From: Lysinibacillus parviboronicapiens
GTDB lineage: Bacteria; Bacillota; Bacilli; Bacillales_A; Planococcaceae
Direction: 5' to 3'
DNA length: 64,000 bases
Assembly (NCBI RefSeq): GCF_003049575.1
Contig: NZ_PYWI01000003.1
Span: 124,001 to 188,000 of the forward strand
Shown here: piece after piece, positions 27,511 through 41,820 of the stretch
Numbering within the stretch: position 1 is the first letter of the stretch
Layout of the letters: the number at the start of each line of letters is the position of its first letter
Translations under genes and position numbers: made by a program
Notes under the pieces: model-generated
What the model was told of the DNA's origin: nothing
Database searches by the model: none
What the model saw: the letters and a program-made list of their open reading frames with translations, nothing else

Positions 27511-28350
27511 CTATCGAATACCATTAATTAGTCCTAGCATTTGGTCTGCTAATGTTACGGCTCTGGCATTAAATTGATACGAGCGCTGCGTTTGGATTAA
27601 ATCTGTCATTTCTTTTGATAAATTTACATTCGACATTTCAAGCATACCACTTTGCATGCCGATTTGCTGACGATTTGCTCCCTGTAATTCTGTCAATACT
27701 TCGGCCTGCGTATACCCCAACTCAGCTAAGTTATTCGGTAAACCGATATATGTGCCAGAAATATGCTCCATTAATTGTGGCTTTTGGAGTTCTGTTACTG
27801 CTAAATCTGTACGAATAATATTACCATTCGCATCAGTTGCCTCCAACACGCCTCCATTGCTGATAGCAAAGCTACTCACATTATCTGGTAATGTAATCGC
27901 TTGACCTGATGCATCTGAAAGTGGATAGCCATCAGCATTTACAACCATTGCCGTGCCATTGTTTAATGGTGATAAATAAAAGTCACCCTGACGAGTATAC
28001 ACTGTTTTCGACCCATTTTCACCATCTGGCATCAAAATATTAAAATATTGCTTTGATTTTGTAAAAGCAAAATCAAGGTCGCGATTTGTTGTTTGTAATG
28101 AACCCTGTTTATGATTCGTTTGAATTTGGCCAAGCATAGCCCCAACACCATAGCGGATACCAACTGGCGTTTGTCGCTCAGCACGATCTTCCTTATCATT
28201 ATTGAATTGCTGATAGAGTAATTCATTGAAAGTAGATTCCTGCGTTTTATAGCCATGTGTATTACTGTTAGCAATATTATTACTAATTGTATCTAATTTA
28301 TTTTGCAATTGACCCATTGTATTTGTTGCGGTAATCATTGTACGTAACAT
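27511..28350 (-). CDS. flhP: flagellar rod/hook-basal body protein FlhP
   Basis: 279 residues of the FlgG/FlgF family. The N-terminal MITATNTMGQLQNKLDTISNNIANSNTHGYK carries the ANxxTxGYK-type rod signature, and the C-terminus has EMTDLIQTQRSYQFNARAVTLADQML. FlhO and FlhP act as distal rod or junction proteins of the basal body. GGAGG lies upstream of the ATG, 25 bases after flhO. The mbl-flhO-flhP order equals that of B. subtilis. Confidence 0.92.
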   Translation of the reverse strand: MLRTMITATNTMGQLQNKLDTISNNIANSNTHGYKTQESTFNELLYQQFNNDKEDRAERQTPVGIRYGVGAMLGQIQTNHKQGSLQTTNRDLDFAFTKSKQYFNILMPDGENGSKTVYTRQGDFYLSPLNNGTAMVVNADGYPLSDASGQAITLPDNVSSFAISNGGVLEATDANGNIIRTDLAVTELQKPQLMEHISGTYIGLPNNLAELGYTQAEVLTELQGANRQQIGMQSGMLEMSNVNLSKEMTDLIQTQRSYQFNARAVTLADQMLGLINGIR

Positions 28351-28374
28351 GTGATAATGCCTCCAGTTCGCTTG

Positions 28375-29217
28375 TTATACTTTTCCGATTTCATTGACAG
28401 CCTTTTCCATACTGCGATCATATGCCTGTAATACTTTTTGATTGGCTTCAAACGCGCGGTATGCTGTCATTAAATCTGTCATTGTGCGACCAGAATCAAC
28501 GTTCGAACCTTCAAGGAAATTTTGACGTAGTGTAAAGGATACACCATTCACACCATAAGCAGTCGGTAAATTTTCACCATCTTGTGTACGAATTAAACCG
28601 TTATCTTGTTTTTGTAGCATGTTCGGATTTGCTGCAAAAGATACACCAACACGTGCTACTTGTTGATTGTCTACATAAATGGCCCCGTCTTGGTCTAAGC
28701 GGAAATCGTCATTTTGTAGTTGGATGCGCTGACCTGCATCAGATAGCACATATAGTCCTTGGGAATTTACTAAATAACCTTGACCATCTAAAGTGAAATT
28801 TCCGTTACGTGTATATGCTTCTCCGCCTTCTGGATGAGCTAAACGAAAGAAAATAGATCCACTAACACCATCTTCATTTTGTGGTAAGTATTCATCGATT
28901 AAGGCCATATCTGTCGGTAAATCTGTGCTATAAATTTGGCCTTGTATGTAATTTGGCAATGTTTCCTGCATATATATTCCTGTGTTCAATGCGCCAACTT
29001 GACTCATATATTGCGAACCAGCTTGCTGATTAGCAGGTGCATTCGTTTTGCCCACACTTGACATAAGCATGTCCGGAAATGAACGAATTGTCGATTGGTC
29101 AGCTTTAAATCCAGGCGTATTAGCATTGGATAAGTTATTCGTTAATAATTCTGTTCTTCTTTGTTGTGTAATCATCCCTGTTGCTACTGTATAAAACCCT
29201 TTAAACAAAGGAATCAC
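28375..29217 (-). CDS. flhO: flagellar rod/hook-basal body protein FlhO
   Basis: 280 residues, FlgG/FlgF family and homologous to the next gene. The start region FKGFYTVATGMITQQRRTELLTNNLSNANTPGFK has the LSNANTPGFK rod motif, and the C-terminus ends MTDLMTAYRAFEANQKVLQAYDRSMEKAV. The protein is exported by the flagellar type III apparatus and has no signal peptide. It follows mbl by 12 bases and precedes flhP by 24. Confidence 0.92.
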   Translation of the reverse strand: MIPLFKGFYTVATGMITQQRRTELLTNNLSNANTPGFKADQSTIRSFPDMLMSSVGKTNAPANQQAGSQYMSQVGALNTGIYMQETLPNYIQGQIYSTDLPTDMALIDEYLPQNEDGVSGSIFFRLAHPEGGEAYTRNGNFTLDGQGYLVNSQGLYVLSDAGQRIQLQNDDFRLDQDGAIYVDNQQVARVGVSFAANPNMLQKQDNGLIRTQDGENLPTAYGVNGVSFTLRQNFLEGSNVDSGRTMTDLMTAYRAFEANQKVLQAYDRSMEKAVNEIGKV

Positions 29218-29229
29218 CTCATTCTATTA

Positions 29230-30225
29230 TTATAAGGAAGCAGGTACTCGGTCAATATTTTCAAGCATAATGCCTGTACCAATTGCAACACAATCCATTG
29301 GATGTTCTGCAATGAAAACAGGAACCTTTAACTCTTCTATTAATAGCTGGTCCATGCCGTGTAGCAAAGCACCACCACCAGTAATTATAACACCACGGTC
29401 AATAATGTCCGCCGATAACTCGGGTGGTGTTTTTTCTAATACATTTTTTGCCGATTGTACAATCATCGCTACCGATTCATGTAATGCACGTTCAATTTCC
29501 TCTGAATGAATAGTAATAGTGCGAGGCAAGCCTGTTACCATGTCACGACCACGAATATCCATAGAGTCACTGCGACCACCTTTAAATACTGTACCAATCG
29601 TCATTTTAATAGCCTCTGCTGTTCGTTCACCAATCAGCAGTTTATATTCTTTTTTAATGTACTGCAAAATATCGTTATCAAAAACATCACCAGCAACCTT
29701 GATAGATTCACTCGTTACAATATCCCCCATTGATAGGACTGCGATATCTGTTGTCCCACCACCAATATCAACGACCATATTACCACTTGGTTGGAAAATA
29801 TCCATGCCTGCACCTATAGCTGCAACTTTTGGTTCTTCTTCTAAATATACTTTTTTACCGCCTGATTTTTCAGCAGCTTCACGAATAGCCTTTTGTTCAA
29901 CACTCGTAATATTTGTTGGACAGCAGATTAGTATACGTGGCTTTGTTAAAAAACCCTTTAAATTTAATTTATTGATGAAGTGTCTTAGCATTGCTTCTGT
30001 AACATCAAAATCTGCAATTACGCCATCTCGTAATGGACGAATTGCAGATATATTTCCTGGCGTGCGCCCCACCATTTGGCGAGCTTCTTCCCCTACCGCT
30101 AATACCTTATTTGTCTTTCTATCAATCGCCACCACAGATGGTTCGTTCAGGACGATTCCCTTCCCTTTTACGTGGATCAATACGTTCGCAGTTCCTAAGT
30201 CAATGCCAATATCTTTCGAAAACAT
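29230..30225 (-). CDS. mbl: rod-shape actin homologue Mbl
   Basis: The ATG at 30225 follows AAGGAGAAA by 8 bases and starts MFSKDIGIDLGTANVLIHVKG, the standard Mbl/MreB start; the frame stays open to 30255. 331 residues: actin-like ATPase with phosphate loops DLGTANV and DIGGGTTDIAVLSMG and adenosine motif ITGGGALLHGMDQLL. MreB-family filaments direct lateral wall synthesis. The spoIIID-mbl-flhO-flhP context and the short N-terminus favour Mbl over MreB or MreBH. Confidence 0.93.
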   Translation of the reverse strand: MFSKDIGIDLGTANVLIHVKGKGIVLNEPSVVAIDRKTNKVLAVGEEARQMVGRTPGNISAIRPLRDGVIADFDVTEAMLRHFINKLNLKGFLTKPRILICCPTNITSVEQKAIREAAEKSGGKKVYLEEEPKVAAIGAGMDIFQPSGNMVVDIGGGTTDIAVLSMGDIVTSESIKVAGDVFDNDILQYIKKEYKLLIGERTAEAIKMTIGTVFKGGRSDSMDIRGRDMVTGLPRTITIHSEEIERALHESVAMIVQSAKNVLEKTPPELSADIIDRGVIITGGGALLHGMDQLLIEELKVPVFIAEHPMDCVAIGTGIMLENIDRVPASL

Positions 30226-30377
30226 TTTATAATTTCTCCTTCCCGCCAGTTCCAACTACATAACGTTCATTTTTATCTGTTTATCTAGAATATTTTATCA
30301 TAACCTACTGGTAATTTCACCTAAATTTAGTGAATATGTATGTTTTCCTTCAATTAAATAGATTGACGTAAAATAGT

Positions 30378-30412
30378 ACAAAAAAAGAACGAATCACTCT
30401 TGACTCGCTCTT
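30378..30412 (-). terminator. terminator overlapping the spoIIID 3' end
   Basis: AAAGAGCGA in the last spoIIID codons pairs with TCG-N-TCTTT past the stop, followed by a run of seven T on the minus strand. It would separate spoIIID from mbl. Confidence 0.55.
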
Positions 30413-30654
30413 TCTTTCCACTTGTTTTTCGTTGCCTCTCCTCCACGAATGTGACGTACGGCCTTATGGTAGGCGAGAATTTCCTTCACTTGCTCAGCTA
30501 ATCCTTCATGAATTGTAGGTAATCGCTCTGTTAAATCTTTGTGCACCGTACTTTTTGAATAACCTGTCATTTTCGCGAGGACACGCACAGTTTCACGCGT
30601 CTCAATCAATAATTCACCGAGGCGAATGCAGCGCTTCCGAATGTGCTCGTGCAC
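30394..30654 (-). CDS. spoIIID: sporulation transcription factor SpoIIID
   Basis: The GTG at 30654 is preferred because AAAGGA lies 9 bases upstream and the chain then aligns with the B. subtilis start (VHEHIRKRCIRLGELLIETRETVRVLAK); a GTG at 30672 has no ribosome-binding site. 86 residues: a helix-turn-helix with GYSKSTVHKDLTERLP and a basic C-terminal helix region (HKAVRHIRGGEATKNK) that contacts DNA. It is a mother-cell regulator of the sigma-E regulon. Confidence 0.9.
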   Translation of the reverse strand: MHEHIRKRCIRLGELLIETRETVRVLAKMTGYSKSTVHKDLTERLPTIHEGLAEQVKEILAYHKAVRHIRGGEATKNKWKERASQE

Positions 30655-31037
30655 GTTCTTCGTCCTTTCCACACAATTTCACAAAATGGCTTTGGCATCA
30701 GATGCACGTCTGCGCATTTCTTCACCTTATGTAAGGACAAAGCTATTCAGAACACGATTTACACTTTCCGTTAATATGCAAACTTTTTTATTAAAATCTG
30801 ATCGTGCGCGCTAATATTTAAGGATTGATGCCACCACGATGCTATGCATGAAGTAGTTGTCGCATGATTGACATAGCTAACTGTCTTGCACCGATAAACA
30901 AATTCCTCTAGAAATTACGTGCTCACGCCGAAAAAGCCACAGTTCGTGGCTTTTTTTAGGTCAGCGCTTTTTGCGTGCAGATATTTTGTCAATGCGAAAG
31001 CGCTATGACAGCAACGAACGGGCGCGAATGTAGTTTT
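30655..31037. other. intergenic region between spoIIID and spoIIQ
   Basis: It contains the spoIIQ terminator (30931-30957) and, nearer spoIIQ, an 8-bp perfect inverted repeat AGCGCTTT (30963-30970) with AAAGCGCT (30997-31004) around a 26-base loop. The spoIIID promoter must lie here but no clear sigma-E box with correct spacing was found by eye. No gene is seen. Confidence 0.6.
30931..30957 (-). terminator. terminator of spoIIQ
   Basis: AAAAAGCCAC pairs with GTGGCTTTTT around a 5-base loop, with T runs on both strands. Only the minus-strand spoIIQ transcript reaches it. Confidence 0.8.
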
Positions 31038-31691
31038 TTAAAACGCTAGTAATTTCTTTGGATTAATATATTTTCCGTTTTCTAGCACTTCAAAATGCAT
31101 ATGAACGCCAGCTGCTTGATTCCACTCATTGTCAGTTGCTTTTCCTAGTGCCTGACCTTGTGTCACCTCGTCGCCTTCCTTCACTGCAATGTCCTTCACA
31201 GAACTATAGTGCGTTTGCATACCATTCGCATGCTCTAGTACAATTTTATTGCCTGTGAATGCATCTAGTTTTACCTCTAGTACTTTACCACTCATAGCAG
31301 CAACTACTTCAAATTCTTCTCCATTCATAGAAAGGGAAATTCCCGAAGAAGTTGTGAACGTTTGATTAAATACCATTAAAGCATTCTCACGTGACTCTTC
31401 ATTGGCCTCTAGCTCATAAAATTCCTGTGAAACTTGTACTTTACTAAGATTCGTTTCCTTGAATGGATACTTCATGTTTTCAGTACGTGCATTGGTTTCA
31501 ACTACTGGACCTGGATCCACTTGTGCTAAATCTGGTAACGGAGCCTCTTCTACTTTTGATACGAGACTATTGTAACCAAATAACATACCTGCTAGCATTA
31601 GAGCACCGCCCGCATACACTGCTGGCCAAAACCATGGTTTCTTTTGTAACTGTTCTTTTTGAGAAGTTTTACTATTTTTATCCTCTCTCAT
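31038..31691 (-). CDS. spoIIQ: forespore membrane protein SpoIIQ
   Basis: ATG at 31691 is preferred: AGAGGTG lies 6-7 bases upstream, whereas the ATG at 31697 abuts it. 217 residues: a short basic cytoplasmic end, one membrane helix (about 21-40), an extracytoplasmic linker, and an M23/LytM-like domain. The distal AGVHMHFEVLENG motif is kept, but the first zinc motif HxxxD is replaced by SLSMNGEEFEVVAAMSG, so no peptidase activity is expected. That agrees with SpoIIQ being a scaffold that pairs with SpoIIIAH across the intermembrane space of the forespore. It follows spoIID, as in B. subtilis. Confidence 0.9.
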   Translation of the reverse strand: MREDKNSKTSQKEQLQKKPWFWPAVYAGGALMLAGMLFGYNSLVSKVEEAPLPDLAQVDPGPVVETNARTENMKYPFKETNLSKVQVSQEFYELEANEESRENALMVFNQTFTTSSGISLSMNGEEFEVVAAMSGKVLEVKLDAFTGNKIVLEHANGMQTHYSSVKDIAVKEGDEVTQGQALGKATDNEWNQAAGVHMHFEVLENGKYINPKKLLAF

Positions 31692-31728
31692 TTTCATCAC
31701 CTCTAGTTGCAGTGTGAACAACTAGAAG

Positions 31729-32664
31729 TTATTTTAAACATGCATCTATTGTTTTTATCTCAATTTGTTGATAATAATAGTGTAAAATTTCTGCAGCGCT
31801 TTTTCCTTCGCTCGCCATCGCCTCTGCACCATATTGGCTCATCCCTACGCCATGGCCATATCCTTGGGTTGTTACACCTACTTTGCCTGTATTCTTATCA
31901 AATGAAATAGTAAAGTCAGTAGATGGCAAATTTAATAGCGTTCGCACCTCGCGCCCTGTCCATACATTATTACCTAATTGCAATCGTTCAACACGCCCTG
32001 AGTCATTGAAAAACAGCTGAAAGCGACTAAAATCAGCTGCTTGCCATTTAATTGGCCATAAAGCATTCCACTCAGCTAATGTCCATTCTTCCATTGCCGT
32101 AAATTTTGGGGATGATTGATCGGAATTACTTGCAACACTTTGCAAATACGGAATGTCATTGCCGCTATAACCATAGGCACTCTCCGTTTTACCATTACTT
32201 GTAGAATGAAACATTGCCGTGATTAATTCATTATTATAAAGAAGAACTTGTCCTTTCGTTTCTGTAATCGCTTCGACAATTTTCTTTTCATTTCCCGGGA
32301 AATTGCTAGTCCAATTGGCTTTTCTTTGATCCTCATCATAGAAAACTTGTCTAGCAACAGTTGGCGCGATTGTTTCTTTGCCGTAATTTGTCGTTTTTAA
32401 CGCATATGTCCTTGCCGCAATTGCCTGTGCTTTTAATGCCTCTTTTTTAAACGAAACAGGCATTTCTGCTGCTACAACTCCTGTGATATATGTTTCTAAA
32501 GGGATTTTTTCCTTCTGTCCCTCCACTTCTATATAGATTTCACAAGCTTGCTCCGTCTTTAGCTGAGGACTATTGTCCACTTTTCTCTCACTTAATGCCA
32601 CTGGCAACATATATAATGCACCAATTAAACAAATAACTGCTATACTCATTATCCATTTTTTCAT
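31729..32664 (-). CDS. spoIID: peptidoglycan lytic transglycosylase SpoIID
   Basis: Start ATG 32664 is chosen by homology (MKKWIMSIAVICLIG, a signal-anchor helix); the open frame extends to 32736 but gives residues before the helix that SpoIID does not have. No good ribosome-binding site precedes 32664, so the start is uncertain. About 311 residues with the SpoIID domain: TYITGVVAAEMPVSFKKEALKAQAIAARTYAL, whose Glu in AAEMP is the catalytic residue, then FHSTSNGKTES and GHGVGMSQYGA. It degrades septal glycan strands during engulfment. A sigma-E-like box lies directly upstream. Confidence 0.9.
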   Translation of the reverse strand: MKKWIMSIAVICLIGALYMLPVALSERKVDNSPQLKTEQACEIYIEVEGQKEKIPLETYITGVVAAEMPVSFKKEALKAQAIAARTYALKTTNYGKETIAPTVARQVFYDEDQRKANWTSNFPGNEKKIVEAITETKGQVLLYNNELITAMFHSTSNGKTESAYGYSGNDIPYLQSVASNSDQSSPKFTAMEEWTLAEWNALWPIKWQAADFSRFQLFFNDSGRVERLQLGNNVWTGREVRTLLNLPSTDFTISFDKNTGKVGVTTQGYGHGVGMSQYGAEAMASEGKSAAEILHYYYQQIEIKTIDACLK

Positions 32665-32800
32665 AAGGAATAATATGCTAGATTTTATCTCTTTATGTGA
32701 GCAAGGAAATGGAAATACTATCATGCCCTCAATCATTAATGGCTTACAGCCCGTCCCTGCACGTTTTCATACAAATTTTGAACATTTTAGTTTACAACAT

Positions 32801-32837
32801 CAAAAAACCTTTTGCTCCCCATGTTAGCAAAAGGTTC
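32801..32837 (-). terminator. terminator of murAA
   Basis: AACCTTTTGCT (32806-32816) pairs with AGCAAAAGGTT (32826-32836), followed by six T on the minus strand, about 11 bases past the murAA stop. Confidence 0.85.
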
Positions 32838-32847
32838 TTCATTGTAT

Positions 32848-34161
32848 TTAATTGGCTGGAATATGAATTGTTGATTTTTCATTTGCAACAACTTCCATTG
32901 TTGCGACACGCTCAATATCTGCACCAAGTGACGCTAGCTTGCCATGGAAATCTACGTAGCCTCGGTCTAAGTGATGAAGCTTTGTAACACGCGTAACTCC
33001 CTCAGATACAAGGCCCGCTAAAATTAGTGCAGCCGCTGCTCGTAAATCTGTAGCCATCACTTCAGCCCCCTGAAGGTTTACAGGCCCTTCGATAAACACA
33101 GAACGTCCTTCAATTTTAGCACCAGCATTCATGCGACGAAACTCTTCAACATGCATGAAGCGATTTTCAAACACTGTTTCTGTAATAATACTCGTACCTT
33201 CTGCTGTTAACATTAACGCCATCATTTGTGATTGCATGTCTGTCGGGAAGCCCGGATGTGGCATAGTTTTAATATCTACCGCTTTTAAAGCATTCGGTAC
33301 ACGTACGCGTATCCCTTCATCTAGCTCTATAATTTCTACACCCATTTCACGCATTTTTGCAATTAATGCCGTCATATGCTCGGGTTCAGCGTTTTCAATC
33401 GTCACATCACCCTTAGTAATTGCAGCTGCAACCATAAATGTACCTGCCTCAATACGGTCAGGAATAATATGATGTTCTGTTCCATATAATGTATCGACAC
33501 CTTCAATACGAATTGTATTCGTACCTGCACCGATGACACGACCACCCATACTATTTATGAAGTTCGCAAGATCTACAATTTCAGGCTCTTTTGCAGCATT
33601 TTCAATCACTGTCGTACCAACTGCTAAAGATGCTGCAGTCATAATGTTTTCTGTCGCTCCAACACTAGGGAAGTCCAAATATACATTTGCTCCCTTTAAA
33701 CGCCCCTCAGTCTTCGCTTCTACATAACCGTGCCCAAAAGAAATCTTTGCGCCCATTGCTTCAAAACCTTTTAAATGTAATTCAATTGGACGAGAACCGA
33801 TTGCACAACCTCCCGGTAAAGCAACTCGTGCAAAACCATTTCGAGCAAGTAAAGAACCCATGACTAAAATTGAAGCACGCATTTTACTTACATATTCAAA
33901 CTGAGCTTCACTAGATAGTTCTTTCGTTGTATCAATATATACAGTATTTTCTTCAGGTATATATGTAACATCAGCATTTAGGCTTTTTAATACTTCGTTA
34001 ATTGTATAGACATCTGCTAAGTTAGGGACTTCTTTAATTACATTTTCTCCTTTAGAAGCAAGTAAAGCTGCTGCTAGGATTGGTAACACTGCATTTTTTG
34101 CGCCCTCTACACGAACTTTTCCCTGTAGCTTTTGGCCGCCAGTCACTATAATTTTTTCCAC
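32848..34161 (-). CDS. murAA: UDP-N-acetylglucosamine 1-carboxyvinyltransferase
   Basis: The GTG at 34161 follows GGAGGG by 7 bases and yields [27 protein letters not shown], the standard start; a TTG at 34182 is the longer option. 437 residues, normal length. KNAVLP, the catalytic Cys loop [13 protein letters not shown], and [17 protein letters not shown] are intact. It makes UDP-GlcNAc-enolpyruvate, the first committed step of peptidoglycan synthesis. The Cys indicates a fosfomycin-sensitive type enzyme. Location upstream of spoIID matches MurAA. Confidence 0.95.
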   Translation of the reverse strand: MEKIIVTGGQKLQGKVRVEGAKNAVLPILAAALLASKGENVIKEVPNLADVYTINEVLKSLNADVTYIPEENTVYIDTTKELSSEAQFEYVSKMRASILVMGSLLARNGFARVALPGGCAIGSRPIELHLKGFEAMGAKISFGHGYVEAKTEGRLKGANVYLDFPSVGATENIMTAASLAVGTTVIENAAKEPEIVDLANFINSMGGRVIGAGTNTIRIEGVDTLYGTEHHIIPDRIEAGTFMVAAAITKGDVTIENAEPEHMTALIAKMREMGVEIIELDEGIRVRVPNALKAVDIKTMPHPGFPTDMQSQMMALMLTAEGTSIITETVFENRFMHVEEFRRMNAGAKIEGRSVFIEGPVNLQGAEVMATDLRAAAALILAGLVSEGVTRVTKLHHLDRGYVDFHGKLASLGADIERVATMEVVANEKSTIHIPAN

Positions 34162-34563
34162 CCTACGTCCCTCCGAATTCAATCTCTTAACCTATCGAAT
34201 ATTTATTTTAAAAAAAGATGTATAATGTCATATTCAGTAAACAAACAACTCTATAGTACAACTTTTCACACGCTCGTTCAAGCATCAAAATCACTATTTT
34301 AAGGCATTTGTTGATATTTTGCTATTTATTTATTGTACGCATTATTTTTTTTTTTGTGAATGACCAATAACCCGAAACAACTGCTTCAATTTCTAATACA
34401 TACCCATAGTTTTATAAACAAAAAACCAAAATTCAAGAAATTTATTACAGCATACTTGTACATATTTCAAAGGACCTCATATTTCATTTTATGGAGCCCT
34501 TTGAAATATGTACGTATATAATTACACCATTAAAAATAGTTGAGCATTTATACATAATAGAAT
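34162..34563. other. gap at the usual ywmB position
   Basis: In B. subtilis the gene ywmB lies between ywzB and murAA. Here the 400 bases are AT-rich with stops in all frames, and no ywmB-like reading frame is seen. The only structured element is the long inverted repeat at 34458-34513. The murAA promoter probably lies in 34165-34300, but I could not fix it by eye. Confidence 0.55.
34458..34513. repeat. perfect 16-bp inverted repeat, function unknown
   Basis: GTACATATTTCAAAGG (34458-34473) is exactly complementary to CCTTTGAAATATGTAC (34498-34513). The inner bases CCTCAT and ATGGAG extend the stem with small bulges around a loop of about ten bases. No T run follows on either strand, so it is not a classical terminator. 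Confidence 0.75.
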
Positions 34564-34803
34564 TTAAAATAGGTATGGCAGTTTTCCAGACCAGCTTGAA
34601 ATTTGTAAAAAGAAATTTGATACGGCCGTACCAATTGCAATACTCAACAATATATAAATTAACTGTATTTGAAATACTTTATTTTTCTTAAACAGCTTTT
34701 CTAACATGAAGGCCTGCAAAGCGTAAAATGTAATAGCAATAAAAAATAGATGCGATACAATACCCATTAAAGCTTCTTGCCCTACTGCTTCATATAGTTC
34801 CAC
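34564..34803 (-). CDS. ywzB: DUF1146 membrane protein YwzB
   Basis: 79 residues with two membrane helices (about 10-33 and 44-66) and the short sequence FYALQAFMLEKLF between them. Size and position, just downstream of atpC and upstream of murAA, match the YwzB/DUF1146 family. A ribosome-binding site (GGAGGAACC) precedes the ATG. Function is unknown; the association with the ATP synthase operon is conserved by position only. Confidence 0.8.
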   Translation of the reverse strand: MELYEAVGQEALMGIVSHLFFIAITFYALQAFMLEKLFKKNKVFQIQLIYILLSIAIGTAVSNFFLQISSWSGKLPYLF

Positions 34804-34818
34804 GTTGGTTCCTCCATT

Positions 34819-34852
34819 TAAAAAACGGGCAGAAATTGAATCTGCCCGTTAA
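34819..34852 (-). terminator. terminator of the atp operon
   Basis: AACGGGCAG pairs with CTGCCCGTT around an 8-9 base loop, followed by TTTTTT on the minus strand, 9 bases after the atpC stop. It separates the atp operon from ywzB. Confidence 0.85.
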
Positions 34853-34860
34853 AAATTGAA

Positions 34861-35286
<426 letters not shown>

Positions 35287-35292
35287 CTAGTA

Positions 35293-37639
<2,347 letters not shown>

Positions 37640-37662
37640 TTAGTCAAGTGACTATCTCGAGC

Positions 37663-39183
<1,521 letters not shown>

Positions 39184-39199
39184 TCACATTTCTAAATTA

Positions 39200-39736
39200 T
39201 TAACCGATTAATTCACGTTTTAGACGCTCAAGCTTGTTCGCTACTGAGCTATCATAAATATGGTTACCGATTTGAACACGAATACCACCTAATAATGAAG
39301 GATCGATTTCGTTTGTAATGTTTAATGATTGTTTTCCAACAAGTTTTGCAAACGTTGCAGAAATTTTAGCGCTTTCTTCACCAGAAAGTTCACGAGTAGA
39401 GAATACAGTTGCGTCTGCAGAACCTTGTGCTTGTGAGGCAAGTTCAGCATATGCATCAGCAATAAGTTTCACTTCGTTTACACGTTTTTTCTCAACAAGT
39501 AGTTGAATTGTGTGTACAAACTCAGGTGTTGCAGCAGCAAAGATTTCAGCTACCATTTGTTTCTTACGTTCAATCGAGAACTTAGGTGCGCTTAAAAGCG
39601 TTAAGAAATCCGGAGATTCTTTTACAACTTTTGTAAGTTCACTTAAATCTGTTCCAACTTCTGCAAGAATATTTTTTTGCTGCGCTAGTTCAAAAAGCGC
39701 TTGAGCATAACGTTTTGCTACAGTTGAATTACTCAT
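39200..39736 (-). CDS. atpH: ATP synthase delta subunit
   Basis: 178 residues. An N-terminal six-helix domain ([35 protein letters not shown]) and a C-terminal region with [30 protein letters not shown]. It joins the top of F1 to the peripheral stalk. It overlaps atpF by 4 bases (39733-39736). Confidence 0.96.
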   Translation of the reverse strand: MSNSTVAKRYAQALFELAQQKNILAEVGTDLSELTKVVKESPDFLTLLSAPKFSIERKKQMVAEIFAAATPEFVHTIQLLVEKKRVNEVKLIADAYAELASQAQGSADATVFSTRELSGEESAKISATFAKLVGKQSLNITNEIDPSLLGGIRVQIGNHIYDSSVANKLERLKRELIG

Positions 39737-40251
39737 TGAGCTTCCCCTGCCTTCGCAATCGTCTCTTCTATAAGAGCACGGTTGTCTGCCTCAGAAATCT
39801 CTTTGCTAAGGACTTTAGATGCTGCAAGTACAGATAATGAAACGACTTCATCACGTACTGCTGCAATAGCTTTTTCTTTTTCAGACTCGATTTCACGTAA
39901 AGCCGATTCTTTTAAGCGGTTAGCTTCATTGCGAGCTACAGTAAGAATTTCTTCTTTTTGCATTTCGCCTTGCTTCTTAGCGCCCTCAACAATCGATTGT
40001 GCTTCTGTGCGAGCTTCTTTAAGAAGGCTCTTTTGTTCTTCTAAAAATTTGTGAGAATCTTTGCGCGCTTTTTCAGCTGCTTCGATTTCACTAGCTACTA
40101 ATTCTTCACGTTGTTGCATGATGCCCATAAGTGGACCCCAAGCGAACTTTTTAAGTAGAAGCATTAATACTATGAAAATCACTAATGTAGCAATGATGTC
40201 ACCGCCGTTAAAACCAACGCCTGCACCAAGTACAAGATTATCTAAAAACAC
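39733..40251 (-). CDS. atpF: ATP synthase b subunit
   Basis: 172 residues: one N-terminal membrane helix ([20 protein letters not shown], about 18-38) followed by a long charged coiled coil with many Glu, Lys and Ala, as expected of the peripheral stalk dimer. [12 protein letters not shown] directly follows the helix, typical of Bacillus AtpF. It is separated from atpE by 173 bases that contain three stem-loops. Confidence 0.95.
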   Translation of the reverse strand: MFLDNLVLGAGVGFNGGDIIATLVIFIVLMLLLKKFAWGPLMGIMQQREELVASEIEAAEKARKDSHKFLEEQKSLLKEARTEAQSIVEGAKKQGEMQKEEILTVARNEANRLKESALREIESEKEKAIAAVRDEVVSLSVLAASKVLSKEISEADNRALIEETIAKAGEAQ

Positions 40252-40321
40252 GATTGTTTCACTCCCTTCAAGAGCTTTGACTTCAACATAATAATTTGTT
40301 TCGAAAACTTACCTATTTTAA

Positions 40322-40424
40322 AAAGCTATATTTGCACATAGCTTTAATCAGTTCCAAAATGAAGGGCGAAGTTTCATCTGGAGAATCCTGCTTCGCCACT
40401 ACTAAAATTCAGTAAACAACTGAA
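40322..40424 (-). promoter_or_regulatory. three tandem stem-loops after atpE
   Basis: Reading the minus strand from the atpE stop: ACTGAA/TTCAGT (40408-40424), GGCGAAG/CTTCGCC with a 19-base loop (40365-40397), and AAAGCTAT/ATAGCTTT (40322-40345). The first is followed by a short T run. They may stabilise the atpE message or attenuate readthrough into atpF, consistent with the high c-subunit stoichiometry; this is inference. Confidence 0.5.
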
Positions 40425-40688
<264 letters not shown>

Positions 40689-40700
40689 TTATGCTTTATA

Positions 40701-41423
<723 letters not shown>

Positions 41424-41448
41424 TCACCTCTCTTTCTAATAAAGCACA

Positions 41449-41820
41449 TTAGTGGTTCCTTACATGAGATACAATTCTCTCGACAAAGAGAAAAACGTAC
41501 GGAATCATTAGCCCTATGACCGTGCTAATTAAGTGAAAATAGTTTGGCAACGAAATGGCTATAGCGACTGCCGCCACACCTGATCCGAAGCGAAGCGCTG
41601 AACCAAGCGAGCCTATTTTCTTCCCTTCACTAATGGAACGATCAAACTTCTCCATACGGCGAACCAAAATCCAAAAATTATACGTACCAAAAAATGCACC
41701 GATTGCGATGCCCGCAAAAACAGATTGATAGGACGTCAAGCCCCAGCCTAATGCGCAAAGTGCGAGCAAAAAAAATAACGCTCTCTTCTGCACAGCAAAA
41801 ATGTGATGCAAATCTAGCAT
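41449..41820 (-). CDS. atpI: ATP synthase subunit I (AtpI)
   Basis: 123 residues with four predicted membrane helices and the conserved middle segment GAFFGTYNFWILVRRMEKFDRSI, typical of AtpI/UncI, a small membrane protein thought to assist c-ring assembly. It is the first gene of the atp operon, as in most Bacillales. Weakly conserved, so identification leans on topology, this segment and position. Confidence 0.88.
   Translation of the reverse strand: MLDLHHIFAVQKRALFFLLALCALGWGLTSYQSVFAGIAIGAFFGTYNFWILVRRMEKFDRSISEGKKIGSLGSALRFGSGVAAVAIAISLPNYFHLISTVIGLMIPYVFLFVERIVSHVRNH

Noticed and set aside
29519..30232. Long plus-strand frame of 237 codons opposite mbl
   Set aside because: It is an antisense shadow of the well-supported mbl gene and shows no recognisable protein features.
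34458..34513. Inverted repeat as an insertion sequence remnant with terminal repeats
   Set aside because: The arms are only 24 bases apart, no transposase fragment or target duplication is visible, so it is reported only as an unexplained repeat.
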